35,129 nt of DNA from Anaerolineae bacterium (GCA_016926875.1 JAFGNU010000050.1:1-35129); one strand, 5' to 3'. Shown: positions 14,707 through 23,450, numbered from the stretch's first letter. A program made the numbers and translations. Notes: generated by a model not told the origin, from the sequence alone.

Positions 14707-16140
14707 ATGAAGACCTTACGTAATTCCCGGCATATGATGGCGCTGATCGTGGCGGTGGCAGTGGCGCTCGCGCTGCTGCCCCTCCCAATCCCAGCCAGCG
14801 CGCAGGGCGGCGGCGGCACTATCGCCTACGGCGACGTGGTGACCGGCTATCTCAGCAACCAGAACCCGTACGAATCGTGGGTGTTTAATGGGCGCCAGGG
14901 CGACCAGATTCAGGCGACCATGATCGACGCGGTTGGCACGCTGGACCCCTACCTGTTCCTGATCGAAGTGAACAGCGAAACTATCCTGACCGAAGACGAC
15001 GACAGCTACGGCCAGCCAAACGCCACCCTGACCTACACCCTGCCGTCCACCGGCTCGTACCTGGTGGTCGCGACGCGCTACGGCGTGGACCAGGGCGATT
15101 CCTACGGCGACTATGTGCTGGAACTGCTGGGCACAACCGGCGTGCCGGATACCGGCCCGGTCAACCCCGGCGGCGAGATGGTAGCAGAGGGTGTTTACTA
15201 CATGGGGCCGGTTGAACTGGGCACCCCGGTGTACGGCACGCTGACGAATGCCTCGTTTGCGCATCTCTACGATATCTACCTGGACGCCGGGACCCAGGTC
15301 GCGGCCTATATGGAAGGCGATGCCACGCTGGACGCCTACCTTGCCATCGGCACAGACGCCGACGGTATCCTGGTCGAAGATGACGACAGCGGCGGCGGTG
15401 TGAATGGCATGGATGCCTTTGCGACCATGACGATCCCGCAGTCGGGTGTATACCTGTTTTGCGCGTCCCGCTCCGGGGTGGATGCGGGCACGTCAACCGG
15501 CAATTACATGCTGCTGGTTGGCATCCCCGACGTGGAGGAAAATACCCAGCCCGCCGATACCATCCAGCCGGTTGATACCAACGGGCAGCAGCAGGCGCCA
15601 GGATTGGACCTGCCGTCGGGCTTTTTGGATATGGGCGTAATGGCGGTGAATGGGCCTGCGGCGAGCGGCACGATTGACAATGTCAACTATGTGCACGCCT
15701 ACCAGATGTATGCCGGTGTCGGGGACCAGATCACGATCAGTATGCAGGGCGGCGCTACGCTCGACCCGTTTATCGCGTTGATGGATGTTCAGGGCGAGAT
15801 CGTGGCTGGTGATGGCGGCTACGGTCTGGGATCGACGGTGGATGTTGCCTATACCATCCCGGTGGACGGCTGGTATGTGCTGCTGGCAAGCCGCACCGGC
15901 ATCGATGAGGGCACCTCAACCGGCGGCTACACGCTGCAAGTGACGACCGGCGGCACGTCCGACCAGGCTGCCGTCCCGTCTACATCCGAACTGGCGCAGA
16001 TGTTGGGCGTCTCCAACCTGCCCAAGAGCAGCAGCGTCATGGAATTTGAATTCGGCGATCCTGATGCGCCCGCTTCACGCAGCGGCCAGATCAAAATCCT
16101 GATCGTGGATGATGAAGAGTGGTGGCCGCCTAAGGAATAG
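14707..16140 (+). CDS. Secreted PPC-domain protein, paralogue of the upstream gene
   Basis: A 477-residue exported protein with a signal peptide (MKTLRNSRHMMALIVAVAVA ... PASAQGG) and three PPC-type domains: NPYESWVFNGRQGDQIQATM with LTEDDDSYG; FAHLYDIYLDAGTQVAAYM with LVEDDDSGGG; and YVHAYQMYAGVGDQITISM with a modified turn (IVAGDGGYG). Each ends in STGxYxL or a variant. The tail IKILIVDDEEWWPPKE is unusual (see findings). GGGAGG lies 11 bases before the ATG. Operon with the preceding paralogue, closed by the terminator at 16226-16258. No enzyme domain seen. Confidence 0.85.
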   Translation: MKTLRNSRHMMALIVAVAVALALLPLPIPASAQGGGGTIAYGDVVTGYLSNQNPYESWVFNGRQGDQIQATMIDAVGTLDPYLFLIEVNSETILTEDDDSYGQPNATLTYTLPSTGSYLVVATRYGVDQGDSYGDYVLELLGTTGVPDTGPVNPGGEMVAEGVYYMGPVELGTPVYGTLTNASFAHLYDIYLDAGTQVAAYMEGDATLDAYLAIGTDADGILVEDDDSGGGVNGMDAFATMTIPQSGVYLFCASRSGVDAGTSTGNYMLLVGIPDVEENTQPADTIQPVDTNGQQQAPGLDLPSGFLDMGVMAVNGPAASGTIDNVNYVHAYQMYAGVGDQITISMQGGATLDPFIALMDVQGEIVAGDGGYGLGSTVDVAYTIPVDGWYVLLASRTGIDEGTSTGGYTLQVTTGGTSDQAAVPSTSELAQMLGVSNLPKSSSVMEFEFGDPDAPASRSGQIKILIVDDEEWWPPKE

Positions 16141-16225
16141 CAACGGGTAGGACAGGTCTTGTTTTTTGGTGATGGACCGGCATAGCGGTGTTCCCTGAAT
16201 CAATATCCAGTGCCGGGCATCTTAT

Positions 16226-16258
16226 CGGGGCGAATCAGATGGTTCGTCCCGGTTTTTT
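16226..16258 (+). terminator. Intrinsic terminator of the PPC operon
   Basis: CGGGGCGAA pairs with TTCGTCCCG (8-base loop, one mismatch-type pair), followed by GTTTTTT. It is 86 bases past the stop at 16140. Confidence 0.88.
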
Positions 16259-16267
16259 ATGCCAGCC

Positions 16268-16575
16268 TCACCAGTTCAGCCGTGTTTTGAGCCGTTCACT
16301 CACGTTGTAGGTGATCGGGCAGCGATCCGCCCCGGCGGTGACCGGTTTTATCAGCCAGCGGAAATCCGGTGTAAAAGCGGGATAGACCCGGCAGGACTGC
16401 GGACGGTGAGGGTAAATCGTGCAGCGCGTCCAGCCTGCCATCCGGGCGCTGCTTGCGATCCGACATTCTATCGACGTGGTAAACAAAAACCTGGGTATCG
16501 TCGCGTTCCTGGCGAGCCAGGGCTGCCATCCGATCCAGGTTGGTTTCGAGCGGGGGGACACAAGCTGCGGTGCTG
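16268..16575 (-). pseudogene. Frameshifted YkgJ-family (Cys-cluster) remnant
   Basis: The C-terminal part in one frame reads RCTIYPHRPQSCRVYPAF ... ADRCPITY, the hallmark of the YkgJ/PF03692 zinc- or iron-chelate family (CtIYxxRPxxCRxYP). Upstream coding-like sequence (VPPLETNLDRMAALARQERD) is in another frame, with the break near 16430. The N-terminal CxxCxxCC cluster expected in the family is not present. A frameshift or sequencing error plus N-terminal loss would explain it. It lies directly after the gene ending at 16576. Confidence 0.5.
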
Positions 16576-16872
16576 TTATTCGTCCTGTTGATCGGCCTTG
16601 GTCCGTTCGGCACGCTCCTGGAGCTGCCCTAGAATTTCGGCGAACACTTCGCCCAGGAAGTTGGAAATGTCGTCCGACTCTTCGAGTTCTTCCCGCGCGA
16701 CCTGTCGCATGGTTTCGATGAAGGTTTGTTTTTCAATCACGCCCTGCTGGATCAACAGCCGCGCCAGCGCCTTGGCGATAACAAGGCCATCTACCCCCCG
16801 CGCGCCCAGACTGGCCAGCCCGCCAAACAAGTCGCCAAAAATCTCCTGCGTGGTCCGAATGTCTTCTTGCAC
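16576..16872 (-). CDS. Small helical acidic protein, unknown function
   Basis: A 98-residue protein. The start is taken as GTG at 16872 (codon for MQEDIRTTQEIFGD) because AGGAG lies 8 bases before it; the in-frame extension to 17031 reads as non-coding. Residues ~10-98 are almost wholly helical and acidic (FGDLFGGLASLGARGVDGLV, then AREELEESDDISNFLGEVFA and AEILGQLQERAERTKADQQDE). No family recognised. It could be a small oligomeric or regulatory protein. It is followed by the YkgJ remnant and is divergent from the acyltransferase gene. Confidence 0.7.
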   Translation of the reverse strand: MQEDIRTTQEIFGDLFGGLASLGARGVDGLVIAKALARLLIQQGVIEKQTFIETMRQVAREELEESDDISNFLGEVFAEILGQLQERAERTKADQQDE

Positions 16873-17061
16873 GAACGTCTCTCCTGGTGCCGTCTGAGTC
16901 CACAACGCGCCTGATTGTAACGCGGGTCTGGAAACTTTGCCGTATTTTGGTAGGGCTGTGTTACACCGCGTCGAGTAGACTGTGGTTGTGCTGTGGCCCT
17001 GCCCCGGCGATAATAGCGGGCGATATGACAATCACGTAGTGCAACCAACAAGGATAAACGC

Positions 17062-18117
17062 ATGAACACACGCACAACCCTGCTGCGCCGGATGGTTCGT
17101 GTGCTGGGACGGGCGCTGTTATGGCTGCTGACGCGTACCACGGTCACCGGGCGCGAACACCTCGCGGTTGAGGGACCGGTCATCTACGCCGCGAACCATG
17201 CCTCGACGTTTGACGCGCTGTTGATCCTGGTCCTGCTGCCGCTGGATACGGTGTTTGTCGGTCCCGGTGACTTTAAACTGCTGTGGCCCGCCAGCTCGGT
17301 GATCGATCACATCGGGTTGATCCCGATGAAGCGCGGCGCGGTGGACCGTGACGGGCTGCGGCGCATGGTGGAGGTGCTCAAGGCGGGCAGGCGGCTGTGT
17401 TTGTTCCCCGAAGGCGGCACCTGGGAAAAGCCGATTGACGAGGTGAAATCGGGCGCGACGTATCTCTCGCACGCTGCCAGGGCGCGCATTGTGCCGATGG
17501 GCTATGGCGGGACTTACCAGGTGTGGGCGCGCATGTTTCGCCTGCGCCGCCCGCGTATCACGGTGCGAATCGGCCCGCCGCTGCCGCCGGTCACGCTGTC
17601 TGGGGATCGCAAGCGCCGCCAGGACGAACTGCAAGGAGCGGCAGTTGATCTCATGCACCGCATCTATGACCTGCTGCCACCTGATACGCAGGCCCGCTAT
17701 GATCGCCTGGCCCGCCAGCGGTTCGCGGGAACGCTGGTTTTTGATCCGGCTACCATCCAGCCGCCGGATGTGTCGTTTGACGCGCTGGCTGAACTGATCA
17801 GCAAGCCGAACCTGTTCAGCCCGCTGCACCGCAACGCCCGGCTGCCGCTCAAGCCGTTTGTCAGGCACAGCCGCTATTACCCGGCGCGCACGATGAAAAC
17901 CGCCGTTGATGCCCTGCTGGGTGCGTTCGCCGAGGGGGATTACGCCGGGTATCTTGAATACCGCCTGGGCGACGACAAAGCGGGCCAGGTTCGCGCGGCG
18001 CTGGCAGCCATCAGCGCGGCAGTGGATGCGGCGGACGCGGCGGGCGCGCGGGCGGCTTTTTTCCCCACGGTGATCGAACAGGCGGATCGTCTGGGCGCGG
18101 GTGGGCTGCACAGGTAG
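17062..18117 (+). CDS. PlsC-type 1-acylglycerol-3-phosphate acyltransferase
   Basis: A 351-residue protein. The N-terminal ~200 residues form the PlsC/LPLAT domain: block I NHASTFD (His46, Asp51; the HxxxxD catalytic motif), then IGLIPMKRGAVDRDG (block II), FPEGGTWEKP (block III) and IVPMGYGG (block IV). It would acylate lysophosphatidate or a related lysophospholipid at the inner membrane. The C-terminal ~150 residues (starting near LLPPDTQARYDRLARQRF) are an extra domain with no recognised family. The ATG at 17062 has a modest ribosome site (AAGGA). Monocistronic in appearance. Confidence 0.88.
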   Translation: MNTRTTLLRRMVRVLGRALLWLLTRTTVTGREHLAVEGPVIYAANHASTFDALLILVLLPLDTVFVGPGDFKLLWPASSVIDHIGLIPMKRGAVDRDGLRRMVEVLKAGRRLCLFPEGGTWEKPIDEVKSGATYLSHAARARIVPMGYGGTYQVWARMFRLRRPRITVRIGPPLPPVTLSGDRKRRQDELQGAAVDLMHRIYDLLPPDTQARYDRLARQRFAGTLVFDPATIQPPDVSFDALAELISKPNLFSPLHRNARLPLKPFVRHSRYYPARTMKTAVDALLGAFAEGDYAGYLEYRLGDDKAGQVRAALAAISAAVDAADAAGARAAFFPTVIEQADRLGAGGLHR

Positions 18118-18136
18118 TGTTCAGGCGGCGTCCTGC

Positions 18137-18165
18137 TTGACATACCTCGGCTTTCGATATATTAT
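18137..18165 (+). promoter_or_regulatory. Consensus promoter of the padR-HAAS operon
   Basis: -35 TTGACA (18137-18142), 17-base spacer, -10 TATTAT (18160-18165). The -10 is embedded in ATATA-ttatccc-TATAT (18157-18175 region), an AT-rich dyad that could be the PadR operator for autorepression. Confidence 0.75.
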
Positions 18166-18210
18166 CCCTATATAGCAGATGTATATGATTCCGAGGCATG
18201 GAGGCGTGAC

Positions 18211-18525
18211 ATGAACATAAAAGGCAACCTGCCGCTCCTGATCCTGCGCGTGCTGGCTGGCGCTCCCCGGCATGGCTACGGCATCGCCAGGGAAATCGAG
18301 CACGGGTCAGAGGGGGTGTTGGCTGTTGCGGATGGGACGCTCTACCCCATGCTGCATGATCTGGCGCGGCAAGGGTTGATCGAAGCCTTTGAAGAAACCG
18401 TCAATGGGCGTCTGCGCCGCTGCTATCGCCTGACCAACGCCGGGCAGCGTGAACTCGCCCGTCAAACCAGGGAATGGCAGCGTTACACGCGGGCTGTGAA
18501 TCTGATAGTAGGGGGCATATCATGA
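18211..18525 (+). CDS. PadR-family transcriptional regulator
   Basis: A 104-residue winged-helix protein matching the short PadR subfamily: LLILRVLAGAPRHGYGIARE, then LAVADGTLYPMLHDLARQGL and the wing GRLRRCYRLTNAGQRELA. PadR proteins repress adjacent effector genes until a ligand or stress releases them. The ATG follows GGAGGCGTGAC. Its stop overlaps the next start by 4 bases (ATGA), so the partner is translationally coupled. A consensus promoter with an AT dyad precedes it. Confidence 0.93.
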   Translation: MNIKGNLPLLILRVLAGAPRHGYGIAREIEHGSEGVLAVADGTLYPMLHDLARQGLIEAFEETVNGRLRRCYRLTNAGQRELARQTREWQRYTRAVNLIVGGIS

Positions 18526-19391
18526 CCGGTCATTCGCACCACGACAACCTGAATCACTGGCTGGACCGGGCAGCCGATGGCTTGCCCTCCCAACAGGCGG
18601 CTGCTGTTCGGGCCGAACTGGCGGCACATGTCGAAGACGCGGTAGACGATCTGGTCCGGCAGGGGGTGCCCCAGGCAGAGGCGCAGCAGCGCGCGTTGGC
18701 CGCACTGGGCGACCCGCAGCCGGTAGCGCATGGCTTTAACGATATCTACCGGGGCAGGCGCCACTACCTCGCGGCGATGCTGGCCAGCGTTTTGCTGCTG
18801 ATTGAATCGCTGATGTTTCACCAGGTTTACAAGGCGCTGGACGTGGTCGACTATTCGACCGCCAGCCGACTGCTCTACATTGCCGACCATGCCGTCTTTG
18901 TACTGCTCCTGGTGTATGTTGTGATCGTGTGCCGGTGGCTGCTGCTGTGGCGCTTCAATGTCCAAACCGGCAACACCCCGATCCGGCTCATCGTGGGCGG
19001 CTACGGGTTGTATCTCGTGGGCAACGCGCTTCTGGAACTGCTGGTCGATTCGTGGGATCCGGTTCCAACGCTGAGCAACACGTCTGATCCGGTTGAATGG
19101 GTTGGCCTGCTGGTTATGGACGGCGGGATGCTGGTGGGCAGCGCCGGGACGGTGCTGTTTGGGATATGCGCTTTCCAGGCGCGAAGCGGGCTGCTGAAAG
19201 CAACGGCTGTGCTGGCCATCGTCGCCAGCGGGACGACGTCCATCGCCATCGCGCTGCTGCTCCTGAATATTGAAGCGTATCTATTTCACGGTCTCAGCAT
19301 TTTGGCCGGGCTGCTGCTCTGGCCGACGGTCTTCTTATTGTTCTTGCGCATGGCCTACACGCGTCACTATCTACCGGCTCGAACGGCATGA
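18522..19391 (+). CDS. HAAS-type membrane protein coupled to PadR
   Basis: A 289-residue protein. Residues ~8-75 form an all-helical HAAS/DUF1700-like domain (LNHWLDRAADGLPSQQAAAV, then RAELAAHVEDAVDDLVRQGV and QRALAALGDPQPVAHGFNDIY). Such domains are found in partners of PadR regulators and are thought to relay membrane state. About six transmembrane helices follow (e.g. MLASVLLLIESLMF, HAVFVLLLVYVVIVC, LLLWPTVFLLFLRM). The start ATG lies inside the padR stop. A terminator follows at 19409-19439, closing a two-gene unit. The signal sensed is unknown. Confidence 0.8.
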   Translation: MTGHSHHDNLNHWLDRAADGLPSQQAAAVRAELAAHVEDAVDDLVRQGVPQAEAQQRALAALGDPQPVAHGFNDIYRGRRHYLAAMLASVLLLIESLMFHQVYKALDVVDYSTASRLLYIADHAVFVLLLVYVVIVCRWLLLWRFNVQTGNTPIRLIVGGYGLYLVGNALLELLVDSWDPVPTLSNTSDPVEWVGLLVMDGGMLVGSAGTVLFGICAFQARSGLLKATAVLAIVASGTTSIAIALLLLNIEAYLFHGLSILAGLLLWPTVFLLFLRMAYTRHYLPARTA

Positions 19392-19408
19392 CCTGTTCTG
19401 GGAACACC

Positions 19409-19439
19409 AACCGGCGCACGACTCCGCGCCGGTTTTTTT
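19409..19439 (+). terminator. Intrinsic terminator of the padR-HAAS operon
   Basis: AACCGGCGC pairs perfectly with GCGCCGGTT (8-base loop) and is followed by a run of seven Ts. Confidence 0.93.
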
Positions 19440-19483
19440 GTTCTTTTCTTCCCTGTTATGTCTGACAAGTTATTCGCAACCGC

Positions 19484-19498
19484 ATCCACGACGTGGAT
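19484..19498. promoter_or_regulatory. Perfect 7-bp palindrome abutting the -35 box
   Basis: ATCCACG-A-CGTGGAT ends at the first base of the -35 element of the promoter at 19498-19526. The position suits an activator or repressor site; the regulator is not known. Confidence 0.5.
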
Positions 19499-19526
19499 TG
19501 TCTAGCATGGGAACTCTCTTTATACT
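19498..19526 (+). promoter_or_regulatory. Sigma70-type promoter of the polytopic membrane protein gene
   Basis: -35 TTGTCT (19498-19503), 17-base spacer, -10 TATACT (19521-19526), about 80 bases before the ATG at 19606. Confidence 0.7.
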
Positions 19527-19605
19527 GATGCCATTGGGGAAGGCTTCACAAGGCGCTTGAACGTGAGATAGATAGCAAAAACCACACGCAATGGAGGTTG
19601 GCAGC

Positions 19606-20601
19606 ATGTCGACATCCCCACAAATCCACACTCTGCTTGAACAGGAAGCGCCCGGTTACGCGGACCGCAGCCGGATTTTGCGCGTTATCGGCGGCGCGAT
19701 CCTGCTGCTTGGGATCACCGCCGCGTTCCTCGGCCCGTTGGAGGTGCAGGCGTTTTACCTGTTCATTGAAGGCGGGCGGTTTCATTACGAAGGGTTCCGG
19801 TTTGGTTCGTTCGTGTTCGCCTATATCGCGGCGCAAACCGTGGGTTATTATGCGATTGCCGCCGTGTGCATTCCGCTTGGTTATGCGCATCTGAGGTTAC
19901 AGCGGTGGGCAGGCGCAGCGATGCTAACCCTGCTGTGGTTTTGGATGGTAGCCGGTCTCCCGTTAACCGCGATTCTCTACCTGATGTTTCTCACCTCAAA
20001 GGCGACATCGGTGGCCGAGGTGGTGCTGACCCTGCCGCTGACTGTGGTCCTGTACCCGGTGCTGCCCTGGCTGCTGATCCGTTTCTATCAGGGCCACGCA
20101 GTGCAGCAGACCTTCGCGCGCAGCGATCCGGTGCCTGCATGGTTGGAGCGGATTCCGCTGCGGGTGCGGGTGGTGTGCATCATTCTCATGCTGTACATTG
20201 TGGCGCTGTACAGCTTGGTCCTGGTCAACGGGGTATTCCCCTGGTTCGGTGTGATGCTGACCGGCACAACCGGAATCCTGGCGCTGGACGCGGCGACGCT
20301 GGTACTGGCGGGGTTGATCTGGGGATTGGCGCGCCAGTATGCCCCGGCCTGGTGGCTGGCGCTGATCGATTTTGGCCTGTTAACGCTCTCGACCCTGATC
20401 ACGTTTTCGCGCTACACATACCGCGAGATGTTGGAGGCGATGGCGCTGCCGCCGCACGAGATGGAATGGTTCCAGGACATCCCGTTTATCGACTGGTATC
20501 CTGCGCCGGTAGTAATCGGACCACTGCTCGTGACGCTGGCGTGTCTCCTGGTGATCCGGCCATATTTTTCAGACGCACGTGTGCCAGCACATCCAGCCTG
20601 A
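19606..20601 (+). CDS. Polytopic membrane protein of unknown function
   Basis: A 331-residue protein with about eight transmembrane helices (e.g. GGAILLLGITAAFLG, TLLWFWMVAGLPLTAILYLM, VVLTLPLTVVLYPVLPWLLI, ALDAATLVLAGLIWGLA, LLVTLACLLVI). The N-terminal ~20 residues are polar and cytoplasmic. I chose the ATG at 19606, which has GGAGG 8 bases upstream, rather than the ATG at 19591 that overlaps this site. No transporter or enzyme signature was recognised. It has its own promoter with an adjacent palindrome and is not part of the padR operon, which is closed by a terminator. Confidence 0.8.
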   Translation: MSTSPQIHTLLEQEAPGYADRSRILRVIGGAILLLGITAAFLGPLEVQAFYLFIEGGRFHYEGFRFGSFVFAYIAAQTVGYYAIAAVCIPLGYAHLRLQRWAGAAMLTLLWFWMVAGLPLTAILYLMFLTSKATSVAEVVLTLPLTVVLYPVLPWLLIRFYQGHAVQQTFARSDPVPAWLERIPLRVRVVCIILMLYIVALYSLVLVNGVFPWFGVMLTGTTGILALDAATLVLAGLIWGLARQYAPAWWLALIDFGLLTLSTLITFSRYTYREMLEAMALPPHEMEWFQDIPFIDWYPAPVVIGPLLVTLACLLVIRPYFSDARVPAHPA

Positions 20602-20780
20602 TCCGTTGTCAAGCGTTTGTATTCAGGACAGACAATACCCATTCCACCGGATTGAATACTTCCTGACAACTTTCACGCACTCCCGCCCAAAACGCCTGCT
20701 GTTCAGATCGGCCAGACGCGGTATACTTGAGCACTCAACTGGTCAATTCCACAATTACTGTAGCAGGAGCACGGCTCGTC

Positions 20781-21749
20781 ATGGACGTTTTGTGTATCGG
20801 TGAAGCCCTGATCGACATGGTATCGCGCGAGCGCGGCAAGACGCTGGTCACCGCGTCGCAGTACACGGCGGCAACCGGCGGCGCCCCGGCTAACGTGGCT
20901 GCCGGGCTGGCGAAGCTCGGTCGCCAGGCGCGGATGATCGCCACCGTGGGCGATGATGCGTTTGGACGCAAGATTATTCATGATCTGGAAGCCGTGGGCG
21001 TGAACTGCGCGCTGCGCATGGACCCCGATCACTTTACTACGCTGGCGTTTGTTAAACAGGGGGTCGAAGGTGACCGCGACTTTGAGTTCTCGCCGGGCGC
21101 GCACGATTACCTGTCCCCGGAGCAGGTCACAGCCGACGAGATCGCACAGGCCAGGGTGCTGCACTACGGCTCGATCAGTTTGCGGACGCCGCAGTCACGC
21201 GAGGCCACGCTAAAGGCGATCCGGTTAGCACGCGAGGCGGGTGTTGTCTGTTCGTGCGATCCCAACTGGCGGGCGAACCTGTGGTCCGATCACGACGCAG
21301 GCCGCGCCGCGATGTGTGAGTCGATAGCGCACGCCGACATTCTGAAGATCAGCGATGCGGACCTGGCGTTCCTGGCCCCGGATCACAACGGAGACTATAC
21401 CGGGGCGCTGCAAGCGGTTGGGTTCAGCGGGCGGCTGGCGGCGGTGACGCTGGGTCGGCAGGGATCGTGGTACCGGGCGGGTGAGCGTACAGGGCAGGTC
21501 CCATCGCCGCACGTCCAGGTGGTCGAGACGACCGGCGCGGGCGATGCTTTCACAGCGGCGCTGCTCGACCGGCTGCTCGATTGTGACCTGGATGTCGAAT
21601 GCCTGGATGACGAGGGGCTCCGGCGTATGATCCAGCGGGCGTGTGCCGCGGGCGCGCTGACGGCCACCGGCTACGGGGCGATCCCGTCGCTGCCCGATGC
21701 GCGCGGAATCGACGCGCTGCTGCGGATGGTCGGTGCCAACGGCAACTAG
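20781..21749 (+). CDS. PfkB-family sugar kinase, fructokinase-like
   Basis: A 322-residue ribokinase-superfamily enzyme. N-terminal signature: GEALIDMVSRERG, then TGGAPANVAAGLAKLGRQA (PfkB signature 1). The C-terminal signature TTGAGDAFTAALLDRLL contains the catalytic Asp255 and anion hole. The substrate-region pattern is closest to bacterial fructokinases, but other sugars are possible. It would phosphorylate a hexose with ATP in the cytoplasm. The ATG at 20781 (MDVLCIGEA) has CAGGAG 11 bases upstream; the TTG-initiated extension from 20727 is rejected. No transporter or hydrolase neighbour indicates the sugar. Confidence 0.9.
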   Translation: MDVLCIGEALIDMVSRERGKTLVTASQYTAATGGAPANVAAGLAKLGRQARMIATVGDDAFGRKIIHDLEAVGVNCALRMDPDHFTTLAFVKQGVEGDRDFEFSPGAHDYLSPEQVTADEIAQARVLHYGSISLRTPQSREATLKAIRLAREAGVVCSCDPNWRANLWSDHDAGRAAMCESIAHADILKISDADLAFLAPDHNGDYTGALQAVGFSGRLAAVTLGRQGSWYRAGERTGQVPSPHVQVVETTGAGDAFTAALLDRLLDCDLDVECLDDEGLRRMIQRACAAGALTATGYGAIPSLPDARGIDALLRMVGANGN

Positions 21750-21797
21750 CGACCGGCTCAGGGGACGTGCTGTGATGCTGTGAATGGCTGCCGTCCA

Positions 21798-23288
21798 TCA
21801 CGCTGCCTGGGACGGGTGCGGCGGCACATTGGCGGCCTGTCGCGCCCGCCGTTGTTCCAGGCTAAAGGCTGCCAGCGCCAGCACGACCCCCATCACAACC
21901 AGGACTGCCGACACCAGGAATGACAGCTCGATCCCCTCGACAATCGCCCAGGGCGGCGCGTCGGTGACATCTGAGGATGCGCCCAGGCTGGAAACCGCGA
22001 TCACCCGGCTGGCAAAGATCGCCCCCATCAGCGGGATGCCGGTCGATTGGCCGAGCGTGCGCGACAGCGCCAGCAGCCCCGACGCCACGCCCAACCGTTC
22101 GCGGGGGGCGGTGCCCATCACCGCGCTGTTGTTTGGCGACTGGAACATCCCGACGCCCACCCCCAGCGGCAGCAGCCGGATGATGTAGCCGGGCGTGGAC
22201 GTGTCCCTGGTCAGCGTGGACGCGCTCAGGCATCCCAAGACCACCACGACCAACCCGATCAACGAAATGCCGCGTGACCCGTAGCGGTCGGACAGCGACC
22301 CGGCAACCGGCGCGGTCAGTCCCAGCGCCGCCGGGATGACCGTCAGGAACAACCCGGTTTGCCGTGGTTCGTAGCCCTTGACCAGTTCCAGGTAAAAGGG
22401 CAGCACAAACATCCCCGCCAGCACAACAAACACCATCAGCGCGGTTAGCAGGCTGATGCTGAACAGCAGGTCGCGAAACAGCCGCAGGTCGACCATTGGC
22501 TGTTCCAGGCGCGACTCAACGGCGACAAACGTCACCAACCCACCGGCTGCTACCATCAGCAGCGCCAGGATCGCCGGGTGATCCCAGCCGGATTCCGGGC
22601 CGAATGTCAGGCCAAGCGCCAGGCACAGCAGCGTTACCAGGATGATCACCGCGCCCGCCACATCAAAGCGCTGGCCGCCCGGAGGCCGCCAGTCCGGTAC
22701 AAACCGCCGCACCAGGTAGAGACCCAGCACGCCAACCGGTAGGTTTACCAGGAAGATCGCGCGCCAGCCGACCGTGCCGATCAGCAGCCCGCCCAGTGTA
22801 GGCCCCAGGCTGATGCCCAGCGAGACGATGGTGCCCGAAATACCCAGCGCTCGCCCGCGCTCGGTGGGCGGGAAGGCTTCGGTGATAATCGCCATACCCA
22901 GCGAGGTCATCATGGCTGAACCGACACCCTGGACAGCGCGGAACGCGATCAGAAAGCCCACGGATGGAGCCAATCCGCACAGCACCGAGGCGGCGGTGAA
23001 CAGCGCCATGCCGGGCAGGTATACGCGCTTTTTTCCGATCATATCGGCCAGCCGCGCTGCGCCCAGCATCAGCGACGTGATAACCAGCAGGTAGCCGATG
23101 ACCACCCACTGGACGGTGGCAAACGACGTATGGAGTTCATCTTCCAGGGTGGGCAGCGACACGTTAACGATGCTGCCGTCAATCGTCCCTAAAAAAATGC
23201 CCATCGAAACGCCGAGCATAACCCACCACTTGCGGGTATAGTCTATTTGTTGTGAGGGTTGAGTTGTATGGGGGATATGTGATGACAT
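21798..23288 (-). CDS. DHA2-type MFS drug exporter (EmrB/QacA-like)
   Basis: A 496-residue, roughly 14-helix transporter. Motif D1 (GIFLGTIDGSIVNVSLPTL), motif A (GAARLADMIGKKRVYLPGM), motif B (FRAVQGVGSAMMTSLGM) and motif C (GISGTIVSLGISLGPTLGG) are all present, placing it in the proton-coupled DHA2 family. It would export lipophilic drugs or cations. It is convergent with the sugar kinase and divergent from the gene at 23451. No adjacent regulator is present and no strong ribosome site precedes the ATG. Confidence 0.93.
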   Translation of the reverse strand: MSSHIPHTTQPSQQIDYTRKWWVMLGVSMGIFLGTIDGSIVNVSLPTLEDELHTSFATVQWVVIGYLLVITSLMLGAARLADMIGKKRVYLPGMALFTAASVLCGLAPSVGFLIAFRAVQGVGSAMMTSLGMAIITEAFPPTERGRALGISGTIVSLGISLGPTLGGLLIGTVGWRAIFLVNLPVGVLGLYLVRRFVPDWRPPGGQRFDVAGAVIILVTLLCLALGLTFGPESGWDHPAILALLMVAAGGLVTFVAVESRLEQPMVDLRLFRDLLFSISLLTALMVFVVLAGMFVLPFYLELVKGYEPRQTGLFLTVIPAALGLTAPVAGSLSDRYGSRGISLIGLVVVVLGCLSASTLTRDTSTPGYIIRLLPLGVGVGMFQSPNNSAVMGTAPRERLGVASGLLALSRTLGQSTGIPLMGAIFASRVIAVSSLGASSDVTDAPPWAIVEGIELSFLVSAVLVVMGVVLALAAFSLEQRRARQAANVPPHPSQAA

Positions 23289-23450
23289 CCTGTGTTGTGA
23301 TCCTGCCTCGCCGGACGGTTATATTGTGCTAAACGGGATGAATCCTTAAAAATGCCCGATTTGGGCTAGCAAAGTATACCGCATCTTTATACAATCGTGA
23401 CCCGCGACAACAACCGGATGGTGTCAACTGAACAAGGAAACAATCGCTGG

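Noticed and set aside
17119..18111. 330-codon frame opposite the PlsC gene
   Set aside because: High-GC antisense shadow, rich in Arg/His/Gln, with no motif; the plus strand carries the clear PlsC motifs.
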